DNA of 64,000 nt from Rhodococcus sp. P-2 (lineage in GTDB: Bacteria > Actinomycetota > Actinomycetes > Mycobacteriales > Mycobacteriaceae): positions 4,896,053 through 4,960,052 of the forward strand of contig NZ_CP066779.1 in assembly GCF_016598535.1 (NCBI RefSeq), read 5' to 3'. The notes beneath the pieces are model-generated. The model worked only from the letters and a program-made list of their open reading frames with translations, searched no databases and was not told where the DNA came from. This document shows positions 1 to 9,526 of the stretch, piece after piece. Position numbers and translations under genes: made by a program. Numbering within the stretch: position 1 is the stretch's first letter; each line of letters begins with the position of its first letter.

Positions 1-2357
<2,357 letters not shown>

Positions 2358-2406
2358 TTCGACGCTCCCGTCTTCCTCGATCGGTTGGTTCACTTACACT
2401 TGAGAC

Positions 2407-2420
2407 TAGAACACGTTCTC
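2407..2420. promoter_or_regulatory. KstR-type operator (hsaA side)
   Basis: The 14-mer TAGAACACGTTCTC matches the published KstR consensus TnnAACnnGTTnnA at every defined position except the last. It lies upstream of hsaA in the hsaA/kshA divergent region. KstR is the TetR-family repressor of the actinobacterial cholesterol regulon. The kstR gene is not in this window. Confidence 0.8.
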
Positions 2421-2509
2421 TTTTCTGTCGAGACGCTGACAAAGGTCCCGTTTGTGGCCGCAATGCTGTAACAAGTGCCCCCAAAATCTGGCGGAACCGG
2501 ATCGAGTTC

Positions 2510-2523
2510 TATAACGTGTTCTA
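2510..2523. promoter_or_regulatory. KstR-type operator (kshA side)
   Basis: TATAACGTGTTCTA is a perfect match to TnnAACnnGTTnnA and ends 29 bp before the kshA start. Its first six bases (TATAAC) also read as a -10 hexamer for kshA, so repressor and RNA polymerase would compete directly. The identical 14-mer occurs at 16801 in front of kstD. Confidence 0.85.
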
Positions 2524-2552
2524 CTAACAGCTAGAAGGGATGTGAGGTCACA

Positions 2553-3713
2553 ATGGCGCAGATTCGCGAGATCGACGTCGGAACGGTGCAGACTCGTTTC
2601 GCCCGCGGTTGGCACTGCCTGGGTCTACTGAAGACCTTCAAGGACGGCAAACCGCACGCGATCGAGGCTTTCGGTACGAAGCTCGTGGTGTTCGCCGACA
2701 GCAAGGGCGACATCAAAGTTCTCGACGGATACTGCCGTCACATGGGCGGTGACCTCACACAAGGCGAGGTCAAGGGCGATTCCATCGCCTGCCCCTTCCA
2801 CGACTGGCGCTGGGGCGGCAACGGCAAATGCACCGGCATTCCTTATGCCCGCCGCGTGCCTCCGCTCGCACGTACCCGCGCGTGGACGACCCTCGAGCAG
2901 AACGGTCAGCTCTTCGTCTGGAACGACCCCGAGGGCAACCCACCGCCCGAGGAGATCGTGATTCCCCGTATCGCGGGCGCGTACAGCGACGAATGGACCG
3001 ACTGGACCTGGAACTCCATGGTCATCGAGGGTTCCAACTGCCGCGAGATCATCGACAACGTGGTCGACATGGCGCACTTCTACTACATCCACTACGCCTT
3101 CCCGACGTACTTCAAGAACGTCTTCGAAGGTGAGATCGCCACTCAGTACCTCAACACCACTGGCCGTCCCGACATCGGAATGGCCTCCCAGTACGGCGGC
3201 GACACGCTGCTTCGCTCCGAAGCTGCGTATTACGGGCCGTCGTACATGGTCAATCCCCTGTGGAACAGCTACAGCGGATACGAGGTCGAGAGTGTTCTGA
3301 TCAACTGCCACTACCCGATCAGCCCGGACTCGTTCGTGCTGCAGTGGGGCGTGACGGTCAAGAAGCCGACGGGTGTCTCCGACGAGATGGCCGACAAGTT
3401 GGCCGGCAAGTTCACCGAGGGCATCAGCGAGGGCTTCCTACAGGACGTCGCGATCTGGAAGAACAAGACCAAGATCGAGAATCCCCTTCTCTGCGAAGAA
3501 GACGGCCCCGTCTACCAGCTACGACGCTGGTACGAGCAGTTCTACGTGGACAAGGCCGACGTCACCGAGAAGATGACGCAGCGCTTCGAGTTCGAGGTGG
3601 ACACCACCAAGGCAAACGAAGCCTGGCACGCCGAGGTCGAGGAAAACCTCGCACGCCAGAAGGCCGAGAAGGAAGCCGCAGCAGAAGCGGCAAAGAAGGA
3701 AGCAGAGGTCTAA
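2553..3713 (+). CDS. kshA: KshA, Rieske oxygenase of 3-ketosteroid 9-alpha-hydroxylase
   Basis: 386 aa Rieske non-haem iron oxygenase. With the reductase KshB (not in the window) it 9-alpha-hydroxylates androsta(di)enediones; together with KstD this opens ring B. The Rieske ligands are Cys61-x-His63 and Cys80-x2-His83. The mononuclear iron site shows the family motif DNVVDMAHFYYIHYAFP, which contains two His ligands. The C-terminus is a charged Lys/Glu/Ala helix. The ATG is preceded by GTGAGG at suitable spacing. It is divergent from hsaA, and the next small gene starts 2 bp after its stop. Rhodococci usually carry several kshA copies; the operator in front points to the cholesterol-regulon copy. 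Confidence 0.95.
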   Translation: MAQIREIDVGTVQTRFARGWHCLGLLKTFKDGKPHAIEAFGTKLVVFADSKGDIKVLDGYCRHMGGDLTQGEVKGDSIACPFHDWRWGGNGKCTGIPYARRVPPLARTRAWTTLEQNGQLFVWNDPEGNPPPEEIVIPRIAGAYSDEWTDWTWNSMVIEGSNCREIIDNVVDMAHFYYIHYAFPTYFKNVFEGEIATQYLNTTGRPDIGMASQYGGDTLLRSEAAYYGPSYMVNPLWNSYSGYEVESVLINCHYPISPDSFVLQWGVTVKKPTGVSDEMADKLAGKFTEGISEGFLQDVAIWKNKTKIENPLLCEEDGPVYQLRRWYEQFYVDKADVTEKMTQRFEFEVDTTKANEAWHAEVEENLARQKAEKEAAAEAAKKEAEV

Positions 3714-3715
3714 TC

Positions 3716-4087
3716 GTGAGCGCCTCGATCGGAACCGACGCACGGTGGGCTCGTTGGGCCAAGGCACCGGACTTTGCCGGGCAAACGGAACGGCTCGAGG
3801 CGATCGCGGCCCAGACGATCGAGGACAAGCACGAATATCTCGACTCGGGTCTGCAGGAGGTCGACTGCAAGGCATGCGGTGCCTGCGTACTTGTTCGCAA
3901 GAACACGTACAAGCACACCAGTGTTCAGTGGACTTCCGACCCGGCGCTGCGTTGCCACACCTTCAAAGAGGCAATCGCTTCCGGGCAGTCGACGGCATTG
4001 AAAGACGGTTGCCCGAAGCTGCACGACAGCATCGCCGACGCAGTCAGGGACGGCACTATCACGGTGCGTGATCCCGAGGTCAGCTGA
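3716..4087 (+). CDS. small Cys-rich protein coupled to kshA
   Basis: 123 aa with a GTG start 2 bp after the kshA stop, so almost certainly in the same transcript. The notable feature is Cys51-x2-Cys54-x2-Cys57 (CKACGACV), with further cysteines at Cys80 and in DGCPKLHD. This suggests metal or Fe-S binding, but it is not a full ferredoxin motif. No signal peptide or membrane segment is seen. I do not recognise a characterised family. M. tuberculosis has an uncharacterised gene (Rv3527) next to kshA (Rv3526), which may be its counterpart; that is memory, not a search. A role as accessory, maturation or electron-transfer partner of KshA is inference. Confidence 0.85.
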   Translation: MSASIGTDARWARWAKAPDFAGQTERLEAIAAQTIEDKHEYLDSGLQEVDCKACGACVLVRKNTYKHTSVQWTSDPALRCHTFKEAIASGQSTALKDGCPKLHDSIADAVRDGTITVRDPEVS

Positions 4088-4101
4088 CCTGATTGTGCAG
4101 A

Positions 4102-4134
4102 ACGAGGGCCGACCCACCACGGGTCGGCCCTCGT
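4102..4134. terminator. bidirectional hairpin terminator
   Basis: Perfect 14-bp inverted repeat (4102-4115 with 4121-4134) around a 5-base loop, followed by TTGTG. It lies between two convergent genes, the kshA-linked gene and the secreted protein gene, and can serve both. Confidence 0.85.
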
Positions 4135-4160
4135 TGTGCGTTCCGGTAACTGTGCGTCTG

Positions 4161-4994
4161 TCAGGCAGGCGGTCGCACTTTCCGTGCAGCCACCGCATAG
4201 ACGTCGCTCGACGTGGTGAGCGAGTTCTTTCCGCTGACTGCCGGCACTCCCCCACGGAGATTCACCGCCCAGTTGAGCGCACCCAGTGGTCCGCATCCGC
4301 TAGCCCCCGGCGCCGCAAACGCAGCATCCGAATGTGGGACTGCCGGAAACACTGCACCCGGGAAATCACCGATGGGTTCCGATGGCGGGTTGCCTGTTGT
4401 CGTCAGATGAAGGTTGATCGGATTCGAGATCGAACCGATGTAGCAATCGTCGCCCAGCAACGGATTCGACAGTTTCAAGCGGACCGGCATCGTGAGTTCC
4501 TGCTCGAGGACCTTCAGATCCGGGACTCCCACCGATTCGACTGTCGCGCTGATCTGAGTCAATCCGAGCGGAGTATCGATCCCGAGCGCACCCCCTGGCA
4601 CCGAAATCGGGTTGGAATAGACCCCGTTGGACCCGTCCTGCTTGGCGACGAAGGTCTCGACGAAACTGTTGTCGGGCTGGATCGCGTATTTCACCCCGCC
4701 CGCAACCTTGAGACTGCCGTCCGGGATCGGCACCGAAAGTGCACCCAATTTCATGGTCCCTCCCCGCACCACGACGGTGGCGCACGTCGTCACCTCGAGA
4801 TCCTCGATCGGGCACGTGCCCCAACCGTCGAAGGTCAACGGATCAACCTCCGGCGCACTGGAGGAACCGAGTGATCCTCCCCCGGAGGACCCTGACGAGG
4901 ATTCGTCGGCGACTGCCACACCTGCCCCGGCCATGACAAACGATGCAATTACCACAACGGTCGACAACACTCGAGATTTATTGCGGCTCTTCAT
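4161..4994 (-). CDS. secreted protein of unknown function
   Basis: 277 aa. The chosen ATG (4992-4994) has GGAGGAATTCGAAG just upstream and starts a classical signal peptide: MKSRNKSR, then a hydrophobic stretch, then AGAGVAVADES. The mature part opens with a Ser/Gly-rich linker followed by a beta-rich domain with paired cysteines (CPIEDLEVTTC, DDCYIG, GASGCG) and no enzyme motif I recognise. It is probably an exported cell-envelope or extracellular protein. It is convergent with the kshA transcript. The longer open frame to 5051 lacks a good start. Confidence 0.8.
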   Translation of the reverse strand: MKSRNKSRVLSTVVVIASFVMAGAGVAVADESSSGSSGGGSLGSSSAPEVDPLTFDGWGTCPIEDLEVTTCATVVVRGGTMKLGALSVPIPDGSLKVAGGVKYAIQPDNSFVETFVAKQDGSNGVYSNPISVPGGALGIDTPLGLTQISATVESVGVPDLKVLEQELTMPVRLKLSNPLLGDDCYIGSISNPINLHLTTTGNPPSEPIGDFPGAVFPAVPHSDAAFAAPGASGCGPLGALNWAVNLRGGVPAVSGKNSLTTSSDVYAVAARKVRPPA

Positions 4995-5190
4995 CTTCGA
5001 ATTCCTCCATCGTTGACGGAACTTCACGAGAGCCACCCCTGCGGATCGCACCTCGATCTACGCCCGGCACGCTACCGAGAAGTGAGACGCGGATTCACAC
5101 ATAACGGCGATATTTCCCACCAAAGAACTACGGCGATCACGCTCGATCGAACTTCCGTCCTAGCTCGGAAACCGTATCGATCCCGTTGGC

Positions 5191-5817
5191 TCAGCTCGGT
5201 TCGACTGCTCCCGAACCGATGACCTGATCGAGGAACGGCCCGAACATCTCCCCCAGGTTCTCGGCGATCTGATCGGGAGTACCGAAGGACAACGTCACGT
5301 GGCTGATCGCGAGACGCACTATCGTGCTGCCGAACATCTCGGCATGGATGCGGTCGACGTTCGCCCAACTGGTCATGAAGATCTCGGCCAACCTAGCGCT
5401 CGCATGTTCGAGCAGTGGAGTCCCGTCGGTGGTGACCAGGCTCAGCAGGTCATGTTGCGGACGAGGACCGACAATACCGACCACCATCGGATCCCGGGCA
5501 CCGGCGTCGAAGAATGCACGGAAGGCCGCCGAGACCGCACCCCGGGGGTCCGAATGGTGCAGCGTTACTTCGCGTTCCACCTCTTCGAGGAACTCGTCGA
5601 CGAAACGTATAAGGTATCCCGACGCCAATCCCTGACGTGACGTGAACTCCTTGTACAACGTCTGCCGGCTCATACCCGCAGCTTCCGCGATATGCGCCAT
5701 GGTGATGTCGTTCCACGATTTCTCGGTCAAGAGTTCGCGTGTGGCGTCGAGCGCTGACGCACGGAGAAGTTGACGAGCTGCCTCGTGGTACGGGACACGG
5801 GCACGAGCGGTGGACAT
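5191..5817 (-). CDS. alkU: TetR-family regulator of the alkane cluster (AlkU-like)
   Basis: 208 aa. The N-terminal TetR helix-turn-helix is clear (DITMAHIAEAAGMSRQTLYKEF), followed by a ligand-binding helical domain. It is last in alkB-rubA1-rubA2-rubB-tetR, the order described for the R. erythropolis alkB1 cluster, where this gene is called alkU. Position and family suggest it represses the alk operon and responds to an alkane-derived ligand; this is inference. The start at MSTARARVPYHEAARQ (5815-5817) gives normal TetR length. Upstream in-frame codons would add ~56 unlikely residues. It lies 74 bp after rubB. Confidence 0.9.
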   Translation of the reverse strand: MSTARARVPYHEAARQLLRASALDATRELLTEKSWNDITMAHIAEAAGMSRQTLYKEFTSRQGLASGYLIRFVDEFLEEVEREVTLHHSDPRGAVSAAFRAFFDAGARDPMVVGIVGPRPQHDLLSLVTTDGTPLLEHASARLAEIFMTSWANVDRIHAEMFGSTIVRLAISHVTLSFGTPDQIAENLGEMFGPFLDQVIGSGAVEPS

Positions 5818-5891
5818 ATCGGGAAGATTTCCATCGCCCGTGCTCGGTGTCAAAACGGTGGACACGCAGGCTGCAGAAGTCACGAGCACAC

Positions 5892-7148
5892 TCAGAGCAC
5901 CGGTGAGGCGACAAGACCCGCCGCAAGTTCGGTCAGATCCCTGTTTGTATCGGCGAGTACGTCTGCGCTGGTGTCCGGGGAGCATTCGATAAGGGTTCGG
6001 ACGGCGCGAATGTCCTTCGGCCGGCCCACGCTCACAGCACCGACGATATTTCCGTCGCGCATGCAGATCGCGGTGAAATCGTAGGAGTCCAAGTCTCCGC
6101 GGACGATCACGGTGTCATCGGCACCTGGCCAACCGGCTACCTGGATGTTGCGGCCGAATTGGTTCGACCAACTCCATGGGACGGATTCGAAAGGTTCATC
6201 CTTGCCCACGATGGTCTTGGCAACTGCTACGCCGTGGTCCTGCGCAGTGTTCCAGTGCTCACCACGGTGCATGCCGCCGAGAAAACCGTTGGGCACGTTG
6301 GCCACATCGCCGATCGCGTACACACCATCGACAGACGTCCTGAGGTATCGGTCGACCGAAATCCCGTTGTCCACCGCAATACCCGCAGCAGCAGCCACAT
6401 CGGTATCGGGCAAGGATCCGATTGCGACGACGGCCAAGTCCGCTGTCCACTCGCGTCCGTCACGCGCACGTGCGGTGACGCCGTCGGCACCCGTCGTGAG
6501 CGTCTCGAGGTCAACTCCCGTCTGCAAGGCGACGCCCGCCGAGGCGTGCAGCGCGGCGATCTTCTCCGCTATCGACGGTGGAAGCAGCCTGGACAGGGGC
6601 AGCGGTTGCGCTTCGAGAACCTGCACACTGCAACCCAAGTCGCGTGCGGTCGATGCCACCTCGGATCCGATCAAGCCACCGCCGACCACCAATAGCGAGG
6701 ATCCTTCGATCAGCTGGGATTGCAAGCGTCGCATGTCTGCGATATCCCGAAGATAGTGAACGCGCTCGGAATCGTCCGCGGCCAACCGTCGGGACCGTCC
6801 ACCCGTGGCAAGAATCAGAACGTCGAAGTCGATGCTCTCGGCGTCGTCCAAATGTACTGTGCGGGTATCGGTGTCGATACTCGTGACAGTCTTGCCGATC
6901 CGGAGGTCGATGCCCTCCTCGCTCCAGAACGTCGAGGGCCGCAACCGAACCCGATCGATCGACGCTTTCCCGGACAGAAGTTCTTTCGACAACGCCGGGC
7001 GTCGGTACGGCTCCTCGGGTTCGCTGCCGATCAGGATGATGCTGCCGCCGAACCCTTCCTTGCGCAGGGCCTGCGCCGCACCGGCACCGGCGATGCCCGT
7101 GCCCACGATCACCACGGTGCGTGTGTCGGACTCGCGGACCGCTGTCAT
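5892..7148 (-). CDS. rubB: RubB, NAD(P)H-dependent rubredoxin reductase
   Basis: 418 aa flavoprotein of the ferredoxin/rubredoxin reductase family. It passes electrons from NADH to rubredoxin, which feeds AlkB. Visible parts are the FAD dinucleotide motif VGTGIAGAGAAQAL near the N-terminus, the NAD-binding motif VVGGGLIGSEVA in the middle, and the C-terminal FAD motif YAIGDVANVPNG. The ATG at 7146-7148 shares a base with the rubA2 stop (TGATG), indicating translational coupling. A longer frame to 7196 overlaps rubA2 and is not needed. Confidence 0.95.
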   Translation of the reverse strand: MTAVRESDTRTVVIVGTGIAGAGAAQALRKEGFGGSIILIGSEPEEPYRRPALSKELLSGKASIDRVRLRPSTFWSEEGIDLRIGKTVTSIDTDTRTVHLDDAESIDFDVLILATGGRSRRLAADDSERVHYLRDIADMRRLQSQLIEGSSLLVVGGGLIGSEVASTARDLGCSVQVLEAQPLPLSRLLPPSIAEKIAALHASAGVALQTGVDLETLTTGADGVTARARDGREWTADLAVVAIGSLPDTDVAAAAGIAVDNGISVDRYLRTSVDGVYAIGDVANVPNGFLGGMHRGEHWNTAQDHGVAVAKTIVGKDEPFESVPWSWSNQFGRNIQVAGWPGADDTVIVRGDLDSYDFTAICMRDGNIVGAVSVGRPKDIRAVRTLIECSPDTSADVLADTNRDLTELAAGLVASPVL

Positions 7149-7339
7149 CAGCGGTCCACCTCGACCATCTCGAAATCGACTTTGGCAGCACCACAATCAG
7201 GGCAGGACCAGTCTTCGGGAATCTCGTCCCAGCGAGTGCCCGGCTCGATACCGTCGTCGGGCCAGCCGATCGCTTCGTCGTATTCGAACCCGCACTGGAG
7301 GCAGCGGAACAATTTGTAAGCAGTGGCAGTCTCGGACAT
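7148..7339 (-). CDS. rubA2: RubA2, rubredoxin (AlkG2 type)
   Basis: 63 aa rubredoxin. Two Cys pairs, CLQCG and CPDCG, bind one iron. GPGTRW-type residues are replaced by [15 protein letters not shown], which is usual for the family. The second pair is followed directly by AAKVDF with no extra arginine. By the rule of van Beilen and colleagues this is the AlkG2 type, able to donate electrons to alkane hydroxylase. It has an AAAGGAAAA ribosome-binding site. It lies 30 bp after rubA1 and overlaps the rubB start. Confidence 0.95.
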   Translation of the reverse strand: MSETATAYKLFRCLQCGFEYDEAIGWPDDGIEPGTRWDEIPEDWSCPDCGAAKVDFEMVEVDR

Positions 7340-7369
7340 CGGTTTTCCTTTCGCCTGTGAATAGTTCGA

Positions 7370-7540
7370 TCAGGATTGCGCGACGAGCGTGAAGTCGACC
7401 TTCTCGCGGACGCCGCAGTCGGGGCAGCACCAGTCGTCCGGGATACTCGACCATAGCGTGCCGGGCGGAAAGCCCTCTCGCGCAGCACCTGTCGATTCGG
7501 TGTACGTGTAATCGCAGATCGGGCAGATGTAGGCGTTCAT
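7370..7540 (-). CDS. rubA1: RubA1, rubredoxin (AlkG1 type)
   Basis: 56 aa rubredoxin, MNAYICPICDYTYTEST onward, with Cys pairs CPIC and CPDCG and the conserved PPGTLWSSIPDDW. After the second pair the sequence is VREKVDF, with an inserted arginine compared with RubA2. That insertion is the reported mark of AlkG1-type rubredoxins, which did not support alkane hydroxylation in complementation tests, so its partner may differ. The start overlaps the alkB stop by 4 bases (ATGA). Confidence 0.95.
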   Translation of the reverse strand: MNAYICPICDYTYTESTGAAREGFPPGTLWSSIPDDWCCPDCGVREKVDFTLVAQS

Positions 7541-8712
7541 GCGTTCACCCCGTAGGCCGCGAGGATCTTGGCCCGCTTCTTCGGCGCGATGTTGACCTGG
7601 GTGATGTCACCTCGGTAGTGCGCGAGGACGCGGTGATCCATCACCTTGCGCCACAAGGGCGGAACTGTGGCGAGCATGATCATGCTGGCGTACCCGCTCG
7701 GGAGCTGAGGTGCCTCTTCCATGCTGCGAAGCGCCTGGTAGCGACGCGTCGGGTTCGCATGGTGATCGCTGTGCCGCTGCAGGTGATAGAGAAAGACGTT
7801 GGTGCAGATGCGATCACTGTTCCAGCTGTGCGCCGGCGTGCATCGTTCGTACCGTCCGCTTGCGGTTTTCTGACGCAGGAGTCCGTAGTGCTCGAGGTAA
7901 TTGATCGCTTCGAGCAGCGAGAATCCGATGAAGGCCTGGATCACGAGGTACGGCGCAATACCGATCCCGAACACTGCAAGCGCGACACCGAACAGAACAA
8001 CCGACATGAGCCAGGCGTTGAGCACGTCGTTCTTGATGCTCCAGTGCGTGGTGCCCAAACGCTCGAAGCGGGTCTTCTCGAGATGCCACGCCGACTTCAA
8101 TCCCCCGGCTACGCTGCGCGGCCAGAAACCGTAGAGGGTCTCACCGAAGCGCGAGGTCGCCGGATCTTCCGGAGTCGACACTCGCACATGGTGGCCACGG
8201 TTGTGCTCGAGGTAGAAGTGACCGTAAGCACTCTGTGCGAGAACGATTTTGGACAACCAGCGCTCGACGCTCTCCTTCTTGTGCCCGAGTTCGTGGGCGG
8301 TGTTGATGCCGATTCCGGCCGTCACACCTATCGTCACTGCGAGTCCGATATTGGAGAGAACGCTCAAATCCCAACGCGCCCAGATGTAGCAGGACAGGAA
8401 GAAGGCCGTGTACTGCAGCGGCAGATAGGCGTAGGTGCACCACCGGTAGAAGCGGTCGTTCTCGAGTTCGTCGATCACCTCGTCGGGCGGATTCTTCCCG
8501 TCCTCACCCGCCAGAATGTCGATGACAGGAATGAGGGCAAACGCGATCAGTGGGCCGGTCCACCAGAAGACATTCCATCCGGTGGCGGTAACAAGCCCCA
8601 CGGCGATGAAAGTTGCCGATGACGGAATCAGCGCCAACAGCCATAAGTAGCGTTTCCGGTCTCTCCAAGTTGCGAGCCGACCATCTGGCTCGGTGTACAC
8701 CAACGCCGCCAT
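7537..8712 (-). CDS. alkB: AlkB, integral-membrane alkane 1-monooxygenase
   Basis: 391 aa membrane di-iron hydroxylase that oxidises medium-chain n-alkanes to 1-alkanols, with electrons from RubB via rubredoxin. The family His boxes are all present: HELGHK (residues 140-144), EHNRGHH (170-175), the NYLEHYG segment (His275) and LQRHSDHHAN (314-318). Several hydrophobic membrane segments precede and separate them. It is first in a five-gene operon with rubA1, rubA2, rubB and a tetR gene. R. erythropolis strains often carry several alkB genes; the gene order fits alkB1. Confidence 0.97.
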   Translation of the reverse strand: MAALVYTEPDGRLATWRDRKRYLWLLALIPSSATFIAVGLVTATGWNVFWWTGPLIAFALIPVIDILAGEDGKNPPDEVIDELENDRFYRWCTYAYLPLQYTAFFLSCYIWARWDLSVLSNIGLAVTIGVTAGIGINTAHELGHKKESVERWLSKIVLAQSAYGHFYLEHNRGHHVRVSTPEDPATSRFGETLYGFWPRSVAGGLKSAWHLEKTRFERLGTTHWSIKNDVLNAWLMSVVLFGVALAVFGIGIAPYLVIQAFIGFSLLEAINYLEHYGLLRQKTASGRYERCTPAHSWNSDRICTNVFLYHLQRHSDHHANPTRRYQALRSMEEAPQLPSGYASMIMLATVPPLWRKVMDHRVLAHYRGDITQVNIAPKKRAKILAAYGVNA

Positions 8713-8830
8713 CGAATTCTCCAGTTCTCGTTCGAATCAGTGAGTGCGTCCTGCGCGGCAATCCGCGACACGAACAACATCTATGTATAGAGAGTGGACA
8801 AATTGCGGTCTTTTGTCAACGATTTTGGAG

Positions 8831-8864
8831 GTAAAAGTTTTACAAACACGCAGATTTGTACAAA
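8831..8864. promoter_or_regulatory. two palindromes in the alkB/HIT divergent promoter region
   Basis: GTAAAAGTTTTAC (8831-8843) is a perfect palindrome around a central G, and TTTGTACAAA (8855-8864) is a perfect 10-bp palindrome. Both lie between alkB (start 8712, minus) and the HIT gene (start 8934, plus). They are candidate operators, for example for the AlkU-type regulator at the end of the operon; that assignment is inference. Confidence 0.45.
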
Positions 8865-8933
8865 GCAGCGACCTTTCCAGCCGGGCTGATCGCAAATCTT
8901 CCACCACCGGGCCACGCTCGGTACAAAAGCGGA

Positions 8934-9386
8934 ATGGGGACGTCAAAGTGCGCCATATGCGCCAAGCACCGAGGAACAGGTCCGCTCGTCAGCCCTCGAA
9001 TTTTCGAGGACGACTTCGTCGTTGTCACCCATCGACCCCCTCCACCACACGGACGTTCGGTTCCTGGATATGTGTTCGTCGAGACCCGTCGACACGTGTC
9101 CGGGTTGCCCTCACTATCCGAGCCTGAAGCACTCGCCATCGCACGCGCGGTCAGGCGCGTCTCACGTGCTCTCGACTCGGAATTAACTCCGGAATTCGTG
9201 TTCTCCGCGATCGCCGGGCTAAGCGTCCCCCACTTTCATCAGCACGTTTTCGTCAGGCCTTTCGGCGCTCCGAGTTCACTGAGTTGGAACGACGTTGATT
9301 CATGGGACGACGCGCCACGCGTCGGCGAGGCCGAGCTCGCGCTCCTGTGCGGGCGAATCTCAGCTAGCTTCGAACCCGAGCACTAG
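8934..9386 (+). CDS. HIT-family protein (histidine triad hydrolase)
   Basis: 150 aa. The family signature His-x-His-x-His appears as HFHQHVFVR (His100, 102, 104), preceded by PGYVFVETRRHV. Such proteins hydrolyse nucleoside phosphoramidates or dinucleoside polyphosphates; the exact substrate cannot be read. The N-terminal CAIC is a possible metal-binding pair. The start at MGTSKCAICA is chosen because the 26 residues upstream do not fit the family. It is transcribed away from alkB. Confidence 0.85.
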   Translation: MGTSKCAICAKHRGTGPLVSPRIFEDDFVVVTHRPPPPHGRSVPGYVFVETRRHVSGLPSLSEPEALAIARAVRRVSRALDSELTPEFVFSAIAGLSVPHFHQHVFVRPFGAPSSLSWNDVDSWDDAPRVGEAELALLCGRISASFEPEH

Positions 9387-9526
9387 CGCAAGACAATCGG
9401 AGCGCGTTCGGACCGTCCAGTGAGAGACACAAGCTCTCGATGTCCGATTTGCGCGAATTTCCCCAAAACAAATGTTCGCTTACCCATACTGAAATGACCG
9501 ACTGTCCTCGACGTGAGTGGGTCCTC

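Noticed and set aside
8770..8822. TTGACA and TATACA on the minus strand as an alkB promoter
   Set aside because: The spacing between the two hexamers is about 24 bases, too long for a normal promoter.
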